DNA of 64,000 nt. Origin: Candidatus Poribacteria bacterium. GTDB taxonomy: Bacteria > Poribacteria > WGA-4E > WGA-3G. Below are positions 34,151 to 43,435 of this stretch, in pieces (the first letter of the stretch is position 1; each line of letters opens with the position of its first letter). Both the position numbers and the translations under genes were made by a program. The notes beneath the pieces are model-generated. The model worked only from the letters and a program-made list of their open reading frames with translations, made no database searches and was not told the origin of the DNA. The stretch spans positions 1 through 64,000 of the forward strand of contig JAJEEK010000010.1 of assembly GCA_022821065.1 (NCBI GenBank). The letters are read 5' to 3'.

Positions 34151-35485
34151 ATGTCCAACCAACAAACACAACCGCTTATCGGCGTAGATACCTTCAGTTG
34201 GAAGAAATGGGACGCTTGTACACACTGCGGACTCTGCCTCCCCACCTGTCCAACCTACCGAGAATTAGGCTTAGAAACGGATTCTCCGAGAGGAAGACTC
34301 TACTTGATGGGGAGTGCCTTCAAAGAGGAAGATGCGACTCCGCTAAATGAAGAATGGTCAGAATACATCTATCGGTGTTTAGATTGCCGTGCCTGTGAAA
34401 CGGCGTGTCCGTCCGGTGTCCATTTCGGAGAACTGCTCGAAGAAGCGCGCGCCATCTATGAACAGAACGCGCCGCGTTCAGCAGCGTATCGATTCTGGAC
34501 GAACCTTGTTTTCAAGCAACTTCTGCCGAATAAAGAACGGTTAGACCTCATCTTTGAGTTGATGTGGCTCTACCAACGCCTCGGCATCCGATGGCTGGTT
34601 CAGAAACTCGGTATCCTGAAATTGATGGGACAGCTCGGTGAGATGGAATCGTTATTGCCGAAAATTCCGTCGCCGCAACTGAAGTATACGATACGCGATA
34701 TTACACCTGCCAAAGGCGAAACGCGTTACCGTGTCGGATTCATACCCGGTTGTATTATGAATCAGGTTTTTACGGAGACGAATGTCGCTACGATCCGGGT
34801 TTTAGCAGAGAACGGTTGCGAAGTCGTTACACCACGGAAGCAGACCTGTTGCGGCGCACTACATCTTCACAACGGCGTGCGAGACGTTGCTTCAGACCTT
34901 GCGAAACAGAACATTGACGCGTTTGCGGCGGAGAATTTAGACGCTATTATTATTAACTCTGCTGGCTGCGGTGCGACACTTAAGGAATACGAAGCACTCT
35001 TAGCAAACGATCACGCTTATGTAGAGAAGGCGAAACACTTCAGCCATAAAATGCGCGACATCAGCGAGTTTTTAGCCGAAATTGAGATGATACCGCCGAC
35101 AGGAGAAATCAAAAAACGTGTTACGTATGACGAGCCCTGCCATCTTCTTCACGGGCAAGGCGTAAAAGAACAACCTCGTAAAGTTCTCCAGTTAATACCC
35201 GGGCTTGAATTGATTGAGCTAACCGAATCCGAATGGTGCTGCGGGAGCGCAGGGATCTATAACATCACACAGCCTGAACTTTCACAAGATATCCTCGAAC
35301 GCAAAATGGCACACATCGCCGAAACCGATGCGGACATTGTTGCAACGGGTAACCCCGGTTGTCTCCTCCAGATCCAACTCGGCATCCAGAAACACGGCTT
35401 ATCCATGAAAGCGATGCATCCAGTTAACCTTTTAGATTATGCTTATCGTGGCATCGCTCCGGAGGCGTTTTTAGCTGAGCAATAG
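34151..35485 (+). CDS. glcF: Glycolate/lactate oxidase iron-sulfur subunit (GlcF-like)
   Basis: A 444-residue (Fe-S)-binding protein. Two [4Fe-4S] motifs, CTHCGLCLPTCPTYRE and CLDCRACETACPSGV, form the N-terminal domain; two CCG domains follow (QTCCGALHLHNG and SEWCCGSAGIYN), each with further cysteines (GFIPGC, PCHLLHG). These make it a GlcF/LutA-type electron-transfer subunit of glycolate or lactate oxidase. The flavoprotein partners GlcD/GlcE are not in the window, so the partner must be encoded elsewhere. Its stop overlaps a possible upstream GTG of dcd, suggesting coupling. Confidence 0.9.
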   Translation: MSNQQTQPLIGVDTFSWKKWDACTHCGLCLPTCPTYRELGLETDSPRGRLYLMGSAFKEEDATPLNEEWSEYIYRCLDCRACETACPSGVHFGELLEEARAIYEQNAPRSAAYRFWTNLVFKQLLPNKERLDLIFELMWLYQRLGIRWLVQKLGILKLMGQLGEMESLLPKIPSPQLKYTIRDITPAKGETRYRVGFIPGCIMNQVFTETNVATIRVLAENGCEVVTPRKQTCCGALHLHNGVRDVASDLAKQNIDAFAAENLDAIIINSAGCGATLKEYEALLANDHAYVEKAKHFSHKMRDISEFLAEIEMIPPTGEIKKRVTYDEPCHLLHGQGVKEQPRKVLQLIPGLELIELTESEWCCGSAGIYNITQPELSQDILERKMAHIAETDADIVATGNPGCLLQIQLGIQKHGLSMKAMHPVNLLDYAYRGIAPEAFLAEQ

Positions 35486-35505
35486 TGGAGCTGAGAAAGA
35501 AAATC

Positions 35506-36090
35506 ATGTTTTTATCAGACAGAGATATTATCAAGTATATGGAGGCGGGAAAGATTAAAATTTCCCCGGAACCAGACCTTCAAACACAACTCGGTAGTTG
35601 CTCTATTGATTTCAGATTAAGCAATACCTTTCGTGTGTTTGAGCATAGCAAATATCCTTACATTGATCTACGCACTGAGATTGATACCAACGATTTGATG
35701 CGAAGAGTTGATGTTCCAGATGGTGATGCCTTCACAATGCAACCGGGTGAGCTTGTCCTGGCAGCAACGCAGGAGGAACTCGTATTAGCAGACGATGTCA
35801 TGGCGCGGCTTGAAGGGAGAAGTAGTTTGGCGCGGCTCGGTATTATCGTCCATAGTACTGCGGGACTCTTTGACCCGGGTTGGACCGGGATTCCTACTCT
35901 GGAGTTGGGAAATCTCGGACGCATGCCGGTCAGATTATATCCAGGGATGCGAATTTGTGCCTTTACTTTTGCGCAACTTTCATCACCTGCGCGCGTCCCG
36001 TATCAACTTAAACCGGCAAACAAATATGCAGGACAGAACGGACCCGAAACGAGTCGATTTGCTAAAGATATTGAATTCTCGGACGAATAA
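35506..36090 (+). CDS. dcd: dCTP deaminase
   Basis: A 194-residue enzyme starting at ATG 35506 (MFLSDRDIIKYMEAGKIKI), the usual start for the family; a GTG 21 bases upstream is in frame but would add an atypical leader. Key parts are GSCSIDFRLSN, the catalytic loop LEGRSSLARLGIIVHSTAGLFDPGWTG with the conserved Ser and Arg, and the catalytic glutamate in IPTLELGN. It deaminates dCTP to dUTP for thymidylate synthesis. The C-terminal lid SFAKDI-like stretch (TSRFAKDIEFSDE) is short but normal. Last in the def-larE-glcF-dcd series. Confidence 0.93.
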   Translation: MFLSDRDIIKYMEAGKIKISPEPDLQTQLGSCSIDFRLSNTFRVFEHSKYPYIDLRTEIDTNDLMRRVDVPDGDAFTMQPGELVLAATQEELVLADDVMARLEGRSSLARLGIIVHSTAGLFDPGWTGIPTLELGNLGRMPVRLYPGMRICAFTFAQLSSPARVPYQLKPANKYAGQNGPETSRFAKDIEFSDE

Positions 36091-36561
36091 CCTGAAAATC
36101 GCGGTTTGATAGAGGTAGAGGCTACGCATAAAAAATGGGCAATGCCATGCCTAATAATTTAGCAAAATCTTGAAGTTTTTCAAACATCGCCTGAACACAA
36201 TTTCGTTGCAGCCGACAATTTCACGTCTCTTTTTTTCTCCGACCCCTGTAATTCGTGATTTTGCACCCGAGTTTTCTTGTTTTTGCCAATTAATACCATG
36301 CGATTCTCAATTCCTATGAATTGGCATAAATTTTGCTTATCTATTCAATAAGGTACTTGTCAAACGTGTGAGTTACGTGTTCAATTGATGAACCTATGAC
36401 ATTTTTCTGAGTTATTAAAACTGGATTTTGGGGAAACCACCGGGCTTCGTGCTATGTTTTCCCTATACCGTTTTATTACATTGTAGTCTCGGTCCCTGGA
36501 TCGAGATAATATAAATGATAAGTTTTGGCTCACAAACGATGCCAAAATAGGAGGATATGTA
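36091..36561. other. Long regulatory leader upstream of glnA
   Basis: 471 bp without a gene. It holds a sigma54-type -24/-12 element at 36322-36337, an inverted repeat TGCCAATT (36284-36291) / AATTGGCA (36319-36326) whose right arm contains the -24 GG, and a weaker sigma70-like pair (TTGTAG and GATAAT, 18 bp apart, about 36483-36512). TCTCG and CGAGA arms flank GTCCCTGGAT around 36487-36506. The glnA ribosome-binding site AGGAGG lies at 36550. No ORF or known riboswitch was recognised. Confidence 0.6.
36322..36337 (+). promoter_or_regulatory. Sigma54-type (-24/-12) promoter of glnA
   Basis: TGGCATAAATTTTGCT has the invariant GG (36323-36324) and GC (36335-36336) exactly 10 bases apart, as in TGGCAC-N5-TTGC promoters. 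It lies about 225 bp before the glnA start, leaving a long 5' leader. Nitrogen control of glnA by NtrC/sigma54 is well known in other bacteria. Confidence 0.6.
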
Positions 36562-37977
36562 ATGACACCAAGTGAGGTGATCGCACTTGCTAAAGAGCAT
36601 GATGTGAAAATAGTCGACCTCAAGTTTATGGATCTGCCGGGAATGTGGCAACACTTCTCGATGATGGCAGATGAATTGACCGAAGACCTCTTTGAAGAAG
36701 GCGCCGGTTTTGACGGTTCGAGTATCCGTGGTTTCCAAGCCATTAACGAGAGTGATATGCTGCTCTTCCCGGACCCAGCGACGGCTCTCATTGATCCGGT
36801 CTGTAAGGTACCAACACTCAGCATCACGTGTAACATCAAAGACCCGATTACGTTGGAGAATTACACCCGCGATGTACGGCATGTTGCCCAGAAAGCGGAA
36901 GCCTATTTACAGTCCACTGGAATTGGTGATATCAGTTATTGGGGACCTGAGGCAGAATTCTATCTCCTGAACGATATTCGTTACGGACAGAACCAGAATT
37001 CCGGTTTCTATCACGTTGATTCTGTTGAGGGAAGTTGGAATTCCGGTCGTGAAGAGAACCCGAACTTGGGCTACAAACCGCGTTACAAAGAAGGTTACTT
37101 TCCAGTCCCACCTTCCGATACGCTTCAAGACCTACGTTCCGAAATCTGTCTGAAACTCATGGAATCCGGTATTGATGTAGAAGTTCACCACCACGAAGTG
37201 GGAACTGCTGGGCAAGGTGAGATTGATATTCGTTACGGCGAACTCACATCGACAGGCGATAAGATTGCGTTGTATAAGTATATCGTCAAGAATGTCGCCC
37301 GCGAGAATAACTTGGTCGCCACCTTCATGCCGAAACCACTTTTCCAAGACAACGGTTCTGGGATGCATGTCCACCAAAGTATCTGGAAAAACGGGAAGAA
37401 TATCTTCTACGATCCACAGGGGTATTCACTGCTCAGTGAAGACGCTCTCTACTACATCGGTGGTCTGCTCGCACATGCCCGTTCGCTCTGTGCCATCATC
37501 GCGCCGACAACCAACTCTTATAAACGGTTGGTCCCAGGGTATGAAGCCCCGGTCAATATCGCCTACTCACAGCGGAACCGTAGTGCCTGTGTTCGTATTC
37601 CTGTCTACTCGAAGAGTGAGAAAGCGAAACGCGTCGAATTCCGGACACCGGACCCGTCTTGTAATCCGTATCTCGCCTTCAGCGCGCTACTTATGGCAGG
37701 TCTTGATGGCATACAGAATCGTATCCATCCAGGTGATCCGTTGGATAAAGACCTTTATGACCTTGAGCCGGAAGAACTTGCGGACATTGAATCCACGCCA
37801 GTATCTCTCGGTGATGCGCTTGATGCCTTGGAAGAGGATCACGAATATCTTCTCAAGGGTGACGTATTCACGCAAGATGTTTTGGATGTCTGGATTGATT
37901 ACAAACGTGAGAACGAGGTAGATGCTGTCAACATGAGACCGCATCCGTATGAATTCTTCCTCTATCACGATATTTAG
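36562..37977 (+). CDS. glnA: Glutamine synthetase, type I
   Basis: A 471-residue GSI making glutamine from glutamate, ammonia and ATP as a dodecamer. Visible are the N-terminal beta-grasp [20 protein letters not shown], the latch [25 protein letters not shown] in the metal site, [27 protein letters not shown] and the adenylylation loop [10 protein letters not shown], whose tyrosine could be adenylylated (GSI-beta style). Start at ATG 36562 with AGGAGG. The P-II gene glnB follows, completing a nitrogen-control unit. Confidence 0.97.
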   Translation: MTPSEVIALAKEHDVKIVDLKFMDLPGMWQHFSMMADELTEDLFEEGAGFDGSSIRGFQAINESDMLLFPDPATALIDPVCKVPTLSITCNIKDPITLENYTRDVRHVAQKAEAYLQSTGIGDISYWGPEAEFYLLNDIRYGQNQNSGFYHVDSVEGSWNSGREENPNLGYKPRYKEGYFPVPPSDTLQDLRSEICLKLMESGIDVEVHHHEVGTAGQGEIDIRYGELTSTGDKIALYKYIVKNVARENNLVATFMPKPLFQDNGSGMHVHQSIWKNGKNIFYDPQGYSLLSEDALYYIGGLLAHARSLCAIIAPTTNSYKRLVPGYEAPVNIAYSQRNRSACVRIPVYSKSEKAKRVEFRTPDPSCNPYLAFSALLMAGLDGIQNRIHPGDPLDKDLYDLEPEELADIESTPVSLGDALDALEEDHEYLLKGDVFTQDVLDVWIDYKRENEVDAVNMRPHPYEFFLYHDI

Positions 37978-38006
37978 ATCGTGTAGAGAGATTCTGAAAA
38001 CCGTCT

Positions 38007-38034
38007 GGAGGTCGGATCCGCGTATCCGTCCTCC
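38007..38034 (+). terminator. Hairpin after glnA (weak terminator or processing site)
   Basis: GGAGG-T-CGGAT and ATCCG-T-CCTCC form an 11-bp stem with one T-T mismatch around CCGCGT, 30 bases after the glnA stop. There is no T-run, so read-through into glnB is likely; it may separate glnA and glnB mRNA levels. Confidence 0.5.
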
Positions 38035-38080
38035 GCACTGGTTTGTAAGTATTAAGCGAAAGATCGTCCGCCGTGATTAA

Positions 38081-38470
<390 letters not shown>

Positions 38471-38493
38471 CATTCTATACTGTTTCCTCGCGG

Positions 38494-38528
38494 AGAGGTG
38501 GGCACCCGTGCCTGCCTCTTATTTTTTT
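38494..38528 (+). terminator. Rho-independent terminator after glnB
   Basis: AGAGGTGGGCAC and GTGCCTGCCTCT pair over 12 positions with two G-U wobbles, followed by TATTTTTTT. It ends the glnA-glnB transcript just before the convergent gene at 38533. Confidence 0.85.
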
Positions 38529-38532
38529 CAAT

Positions 38533-39882
38533 TCAATCGAACAAAGAAGCGACGAGTGCCTCCATCGCTGGTACTGTCCCCACATCCGGTAAGGACGACA
38601 TCGCCGCCCAAGTCTCGTAACCGCCCTCCTCTGTCAACGCCTTATCCGTGCAGATATAACCGATATACCCGTTTGCTAAACTAACAAGGAACAGCGGATT
38701 CGCGTCAGATGCCGATTTGATGCTAAATCCTGTTTCAACGAAAACTTCTCCGGGGAGTGCCACAATCGCTGCCTCACCGAGCCGTAGCACCTGAACCGGT
38801 GCTGTCATTTGTGCTGGCAGTTTTGCGATACGTTGGCATTCTCGTGCGTAGACATCAACGAGGGCTTGCGGTATCGGCTGTCCAACCACCCAGCTGAACG
38901 GACCCCTGTCGTAACCGTCGTAAGTCCCTTGCGGTACAGACAATACCTGCTCAGAGACTTTGAGGTCCTCAGCGGTAATCTGTTTGCGAGGGAACGTAAG
39001 CGTCGCAAGAGACCCACTGAGATCAAGTGTGTCGTGCATCTCCATAAACTGCATCTCGGTGATGAAATGCCCAGCGAGGACATTTGCCATTTTCACTGCC
39101 TGTTGATGTCCCCGTGCCGTCCATTTCGTCTGTCCACTGAAGTCGATATTGTTAATCTGTCCAGATGCGGCGTTCCAGAGGAGCGAAATACACGTATCGC
39201 CGAGATAGCGGCGCATCAGCCGATCGAAATGACCGAAATAGTCCGCGGAGAGTGCGTTGCCGTTGTCGGTACCGATATAATGGAGCGAAAAGTTCGCGAC
39301 AGCCGCGATGGGAGCACCGTCTTCCCTTTCGACGAACATCATCGCTAATTCGGGGTCTATTGTCCCTGTCGGTTCCACAAGATCGGGGTTATTGACCCCC
39401 GGATTCATACGGACGGTGCCATCTTTCATGTGCCACCGCCGATTGAACGTGATGCGTTCCTCGTTGACGCTGGCGAACCCCACCCTCGCAGGCTGAAGTC
39501 GCAACGCAGCGAGTTCAACCGCATCAGCGATTTTTAGTGGCACCGACTTGATATAGCCATCATCTTCGTCAACACCGAGCAGATTCGCAACAGCCACACC
39601 CGTATGCGTATGTGTTGCGTTCACCATAACGTGCGCTGGCGGGATGGCACATCTATCAGCAATGCGCGCTTTGGCTACGTCTGTGATCTTCTCAGGTATC
39701 GCGATGAGATCGCACGTGACAAACGCCACGCGTGTTGAACCGTTGTCAATGACGACCGCTTTAGCAAAGAGTTCATCGTGAACATCTTCGGCGTATCTCG
39801 GACGAAAACTTCCCGGTATCCTTGCACCGAGGGGAGGTGTGATATTCGTCGTCGCGCTTCCTGCCTTAAGTGTTGTTTGCAT
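38533..39882 (-). CDS. Neutral/alkaline-ceramidase-domain-like protein
   Basis: A 449-residue protein similar to the N-terminal catalytic part of neutral ceramidases. It begins MQTTLKAGSATTNITPPLG (typical AGxAxxDITP start) and continues with AVVIDNGSTRVAFVTCDLIAI and the metal-site motif VMVNATHTHTGV; ANFSLHYIG gives a further histidine and GQINNID lies nearby. Start ATG 39882 has AAGGAG eight bases upstream; an in-frame ATG 102 bp earlier would run into the neighbouring gene. In environmental bacteria most such proteins act on unknown amides rather than ceramide. No signal peptide. It is 13 bp after the sarcosine-oxidase-like gene, so they share a transcript. Confidence 0.82.
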   Translation of the reverse strand: MQTTLKAGSATTNITPPLGARIPGSFRPRYAEDVHDELFAKAVVIDNGSTRVAFVTCDLIAIPEKITDVAKARIADRCAIPPAHVMVNATHTHTGVAVANLLGVDEDDGYIKSVPLKIADAVELAALRLQPARVGFASVNEERITFNRRWHMKDGTVRMNPGVNNPDLVEPTGTIDPELAMMFVEREDGAPIAAVANFSLHYIGTDNGNALSADYFGHFDRLMRRYLGDTCISLLWNAASGQINNIDFSGQTKWTARGHQQAVKMANVLAGHFITEMQFMEMHDTLDLSGSLATLTFPRKQITAEDLKVSEQVLSVPQGTYDGYDRGPFSWVVGQPIPQALVDVYARECQRIAKLPAQMTAPVQVLRLGEAAIVALPGEVFVETGFSIKSASDANPLFLVSLANGYIGYICTDKALTEEGGYETWAAMSSLPDVGTVPAMEALVASLFD

Positions 39883-39895
39883 TGTCCAGTCTCCT

Positions 39896-41071
39896 TTATT
39901 TTTCTCTATTTTGCCATGATTGTAACCTTGGAATGCCGCTTGAGATTTTGTGTTCCCGGTCAATACGGAATGGATGGATGTCAAAATCGGTTTCGCCGTT
40001 CATAGCAAGTTCGCTCATAATACGTCCGATGAGGGAACAGAACTTGAAACCGTGTCCTGAGAAACCAGCAGCAATCAACACATCCGAGCAGTCCGGGTGT
40101 CTATCAATGATAAAATCTTCATCGGGCGTTTCGGTATAGAGGCAGACTTCGGCGTGTGTGGCGCGTCGAAGTTCTGGCATGCGTTCCTGAACATAGGCAT
40201 CAATGTGCGCAATATAATCCGTATCTGGTGTGCGTTCGCATGTATCGGGCGAGACGAGGTCTCCCCTTCCGTGGCGTGCTATCTTTACGCCGGAACCGAA
40301 AGCCGGGATACCGTAGAGAAATTCGCCATCCGTTGTCATTTCAGCAAAGACTGGAAACCGATCCGGTTTGAATCGGTCTGTGTCTACCGGTTGGTAGTAG
40401 CACACCTGTTGCTTCGTGACAGTGAGCGGGAGGTCCAATTCCGAGAGGAGTTTGCCTGTCCACGCCCCTGCAGTCACAACGATCTTTCTGCTCCGGAACT
40501 GACCGTCATCCGTACAGACAGTCGGAAAGTCTCCCTGCCAATCAATCTCGGTTACAACGGTTTCTTCTCGGACAGTTGTGCTGTGCTGTTCTGCCAATTC
40601 TAAGTGTGTCAGAACACACTCGGCGGCGTGGAGGAACCCCGTATCCTTCTGCCAGAGGATGTCCATATCTTTTGATACTTGGAACTGTGGAAACCGCTCC
40701 CTCAATTGCGTCGCAGACCACCACTCGGATTGAACGCCTGCGGTATCCAAACTCCGCCGCACAGACTGTCCATAAGAATTTCCGCGTCCGCCGAGACATA
40801 CGCTCCCTGTAATGAAAAGCAGCGGCTTTCCTGATACGGACTCAAGATCGCGCCACTCAGCGTAAGCGGTTTTCATCAATTCGGTGTAGAAAGGTTTATC
40901 GTAGAAAAAACGGATGATACGAGTTGCGCCGTGTGAACTCCCGAAGATATGTCCACGTTGAAACTGTTCTAAAACAAGGACATCTGCACCAGATTTAGCG
41001 AGATGATATGCCGACGCACTCCCCATCCCGCCAGCACCGATAACAATTGCATCGTAGATGTGTGAGTTCAT
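39896..41071 (-). CDS. Monomeric sarcosine oxidase-like FAD enzyme
   Basis: A 391-residue flavoenzyme of the DAO superfamily. The Rossmann motif is VIGAGGMGSASAYHLAKSGADVLVLEQ, and FGSSHGATRIIRFFY is the signature of the MSOX/N-methyltryptophan oxidase group. DRHPDCSDVLIAAGFSGHGFKF is the C-terminal FAD-binding end; the covalent-flavin cysteine of MSOX may correspond to the Cys in that SGHGFKFCSLIG stretch. It oxidises N-methyl amino acids to formaldehyde and the amine; the real substrate is unknown. Its neighbours suggest a small-amide/amine catabolic operon. Confidence 0.9.
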   Translation of the reverse strand: MNSHIYDAIVIGAGGMGSASAYHLAKSGADVLVLEQFQRGHIFGSSHGATRIIRFFYDKPFYTELMKTAYAEWRDLESVSGKPLLFITGSVCLGGRGNSYGQSVRRSLDTAGVQSEWWSATQLRERFPQFQVSKDMDILWQKDTGFLHAAECVLTHLELAEQHSTTVREETVVTEIDWQGDFPTVCTDDGQFRSRKIVVTAGAWTGKLLSELDLPLTVTKQQVCYYQPVDTDRFKPDRFPVFAEMTTDGEFLYGIPAFGSGVKIARHGRGDLVSPDTCERTPDTDYIAHIDAYVQERMPELRRATHAEVCLYTETPDEDFIIDRHPDCSDVLIAAGFSGHGFKFCSLIGRIMSELAMNGETDFDIHPFRIDREHKISSGIPRLQSWQNREK

Positions 41072-41374
41072 AATTGTTAGTTGTTGGTTGTCGGTTGTCA
41101 GTTATAGTAAATTCCAAAAATAAATACACACTTTCGCCCCCCGGTAGGTGCGGTGTTTTTGCTGGGGTTTTTGATAGGGTGTTTCTTCAATTTCCGTCCT
41201 AACCGCACCGATGCTAAGTGTATAAGTAACTACAGGATCTACTATATAAATTCAAAGTTGAAAGACTACTACTGTTCTGTCATTTTTATTTTCATGGATT
41301 GTAGGTTGGGTTGAACGCAGTGAAACCCAACATCTTCAATCAATATAACCTATCATTTTTCGCGTGACACAACA
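41072..41374. repeat. Repeat-filled gap: TCAGTTATAG, GTTTTTGCTGGGG copy B and GTTGGGTT hairpin
   Basis: 303 bp with three stacked repeats and no ORF. 41078-41107 is TTAGTTGTTGGTTGTC/GGTTGTCAG-type. 41107-41255 is copy B of the dispersed element seen at 198-345, with core 41156-41187 and inverted GGTGCGGT/ACCGCACC arms. 41305-41331 is a hairpin GTTGGGTT / AACCCAAC around GAACGCAGTGA, a motif commonly scattered in bacterial genomes. The gap separates two minus-strand genes, so it is a nest where repeats accumulate. Confidence 0.7.
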
Positions 41375-42130
41375 CTAACACGGGAACGGATTTGGCACAG
41401 TCGTGAAATGTTGGTATCGGTCTTCACCGCGTAGGAGTATCGGTTTCCACGGACGTTTCAGCGAATTATCCTCTGCCTGCTTCACCGATGGCGCAATGTA
41501 CCGAATGGTTAATCCACACCGCCGCCGCCTCGAATGGTTCGGTAGGCTGCCGTGTATGATCTGTCCGTGATGGATGGACATCTCTCCCGCTCTCAATACC
41601 AGATCAAAAGCGGTCTCTGCTTCCGCTTCGGTGACGGGGACCTCCTGATTGATGCTGAGGAGGTTGCCTGCCTGTTCGGACTTTCCGTGTTCTTGGATAC
41701 CGCGCTGATGGCTTCCCGGAATTACCTGCATGCAACCATTACCTGTATCGCTATCGTCTATGGCGTACCAAGCCGTAATCGCATCTGGCGGTTCAAGCCC
41801 CCAGTATGTTACATCTTGATGCCATGCGACGAACTTCTCACGGGGTCCGTACTTACAGAAAAAATGGGTGGCTAATAGCATTATATCAGGACCGATGAGT
41901 GCCTCAATGACATCAATGATCTTCGGGTGTATAGCGATCTCCCAGATGAATTGGTGGTCAAAATGCCAGTCAATGAGACCGATTTCGCATTTTTCTTTCC
42001 CGACTTCTGCTTCTAACGCATCGTATTCTTTACGAAAATGTAAAGCCTCAACTTCTTCAGCAACGCGAATGCCGGTCAAAAATCCATCTTTTTGGTAATT
42101 TTCAGCGAGTTGTCCGTTTGTCGTTTCCAT
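41375..42130 (-). CDS. Phytanoyl-CoA dioxygenase (PhyH) family protein
   Basis: A 251-residue Fe(II)/2-oxoglutarate oxygenase. The iron facial triad is visible as H-x-D in VAWHQDVTYWG and the distal His in GQIIHGSLPNHSRRRRCGLTIRY, whose arginines bind 2-oxoglutarate; DTGNGCMQVIPGSHQRGI is the usual core strand. Hydroxylates an unknown small molecule. Poribacteria-type genomes encode many such proteins. The 18-bp repeat CCTTGCGGTTCGGTTAGG lies 13 bp before its start. Ends in NPFPC. Confidence 0.9.
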   Translation of the reverse strand: METTNGQLAENYQKDGFLTGIRVAEEVEALHFRKEYDALEAEVGKEKCEIGLIDWHFDHQFIWEIAIHPKIIDVIEALIGPDIMLLATHFFCKYGPREKFVAWHQDVTYWGLEPPDAITAWYAIDDSDTGNGCMQVIPGSHQRGIQEHGKSEQAGNLLSINQEVPVTEAEAETAFDLVLRAGEMSIHHGQIIHGSLPNHSRRRRCGLTIRYIAPSVKQAEDNSLKRPWKPILLRGEDRYQHFTTVPNPFPC

Positions 42131-42142
42131 ATTTTAATTATT

Positions 42143-42160
42143 CCTTGCGGTTCGGTTAGG
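42143..42160 (+). repeat. 18-bp dispersed repeat, second exact copy
   Basis: CCTTGCGGTTCGGTTAGG, identical to 9829-9846. It lies in the 72-bp gap between the creatininase-like gene and the PhyH gene, close to the latter's start, so it may influence expression or simply be a REP-like unit. Confidence 0.7.
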
Positions 42161-42202
42161 GCAATCGAATGAATAACGTTGATTAACGTATATAAGTCCG
42201 GT

Positions 42203-43090
42203 TTACGAAAGTTCTGGGAGTTTACACTGCCGAAACCACTGCGAATCTTCAGGTGGCGATTCGTCTGGATTTTTCATCGTTTCAAAAGTTTTCAATGCTG
42301 GTGTTACCGTCTCTGTCCATATCTGCTCGACTTCTTGAAAAGTTACAGGACGACGTTCGGAAATATCCAGTTTCGTATAATCTTCCAACAATTCCGTCAT
42401 CTTTTTCCCGAGCCATGCAACTTCATCGTTCACCATACGTTCACCGATGCGCCGGTCTGATTCAAAAGCGTTTCTGCCCATCGCGAAGTGCGGTCCTTGT
42501 GCATCCGCTTCCGGCATACGCGACATATCAACGCAGTCGGGCTCCAACGCCCAGAGAAGCGAGGTTTCAACTCTACCTGCATGATCTGCGCCGTTACCCT
42601 GTCGGTCGAAACCCGGCGTATTCGCCTCAAAATCTGGGAGTCCATAGAGTCGCATAGCGAAGTGTGGCTGAATTAACGTCAGGAGTGTTTTGAGGTCTTG
42701 CCAGTTCGGCCCGTAGTGTCCTGTGAGGAAGATAGCGGCATGGAAGCCGAGCGCATCAGCGGCACGGACGTGGTAACAGACGTTTTTGAAGTGTTGCCAC
42801 GCTGGCATAGCGGTGAGCCAACTCCGCGCTTCGCCGACATTTTGGTACGCCCAATTCGCATACATACCGTGTTCATGGATATGCCAATAGTCTGGGGGCG
42901 CGACGATGCCGCCGTGCGCGTATGCAGTACGACAGGCGATCGCATGCGCCTTAAGCGCATCCAATCCGACTGTGTTTTGTGGTCCGTGCGGTTCGCAGAG
43001 TCCGTAGGTGAAATAGACACCCGGACATTCATTGAACGCTGCCTCTAACTCATCGGGGAACATCCGTTCCCAACGTACCTTTTTTTGCAT
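42203..43090 (-). CDS. Creatininase-family amidohydrolase
   Basis: A 295-residue protein of the creatinine amidohydrolase/MftE-like family. Metal-binding motifs are present in family order: GLCEPHGPQNTVGLDA (usual E-x-HG-x-H-L-P-x-x-TD, here altered to Gln-Asn), FLTGHYGPNWQ (usual N-GHGGN, with Tyr/Pro changes) and GADHAGRVETSLL (intact D-x-HAG-x-x-E-T-S). The divergence of the first two motifs suggests a different substrate, possibly a small cyclic amide. It belongs to the minus-strand amine/amide gene set with PhyH and the sarcosine oxidase-like gene. Confidence 0.85.
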   Translation of the reverse strand: MQKKVRWERMFPDELEAAFNECPGVYFTYGLCEPHGPQNTVGLDALKAHAIACRTAYAHGGIVAPPDYWHIHEHGMYANWAYQNVGEARSWLTAMPAWQHFKNVCYHVRAADALGFHAAIFLTGHYGPNWQDLKTLLTLIQPHFAMRLYGLPDFEANTPGFDRQGNGADHAGRVETSLLWALEPDCVDMSRMPEADAQGPHFAMGRNAFESDRRIGERMVNDEVAWLGKKMTELLEDYTKLDISERRPVTFQEVEQIWTETVTPALKTFETMKNPDESPPEDSQWFRQCKLPELS

Positions 43091-43121
43091 TAGGGGTTCC
43101 TCTTAAATCGGTGTCAATTTT

Positions 43122-43304
43122 CTAATCCTGTCTATCCCATTCTTTGAAAACAACACCACATTTCGGGCATTGCGTTGACCATCCTATTTGTCGCTGTCCG
43201 CAATTTGGACAGATATATCTAACACCTTTCTGATACGCATACATCCAAATTCCTACAATAAGCAGAAAAAATAAAAATATGATTGCTTCCATTTTCTGTT
43301 CCAT
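43122..43304 (-). CDS. Tiny membrane-anchored zinc-ribbon protein
   Basis: 60 residues: one membrane helix (about residues 6-24, AIIFLFFLLIVGIWMYAY) followed by a zinc ribbon, ICPNCGQRQIGWSTQCPKCGVVF, with two C-x-x-C knuckles 14 residues apart. It is too regular to be random. It starts only six bases inside the left end of a MITE-like repeat, so its promoter and ribosome-binding site, if any, come from that element. Function unknown. Confidence 0.55.
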   Translation of the reverse strand: MEQKMEAIIFLFFLLIVGIWMYAYQKGVRYICPNCGQRQIGWSTQCPKCGVVFKEWDRQD

Positions 43305-43309
43305 AACTT

Positions 43310-43429
43310 AGGACTTACGCCTGCTGCGCTTTATGTACCACAAACTTTTAGTTTGTGCTGTTAGAACGCTATGTTTTACGAGAAATCTCATCTAACAGAA
43401 CAGACTGCAGTCAAAATTGCGTAAGTCCT
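43310..43429. mobile_element. MITE-like element 1a (120 bp, 11-bp terminal inverted repeats)
   Basis: AGGACTTACGC at 43310-43320 and its exact complement GCGTAAGTCCT at 43419-43429 bound a non-coding 120-bp unit. Inside, CACAAACT and AGTTTGTG form a hairpin. The element at 57867-57985 is nearly the same size and order; broken relatives lie at 28733-28812 and 54471-54481. No clear target duplication is visible. It would be mobilised by a transposase encoded elsewhere. Confidence 0.8.
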
Positions 43430-43435
43430 ATGTAG

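Noticed and set aside
36420..36561. Possible glutamine riboswitch (glnA motif) in the glnA leader
   Set aside because: I could not find the conserved loop sequences; only hairpin-like arms TCTCG/CGAGA are visible.
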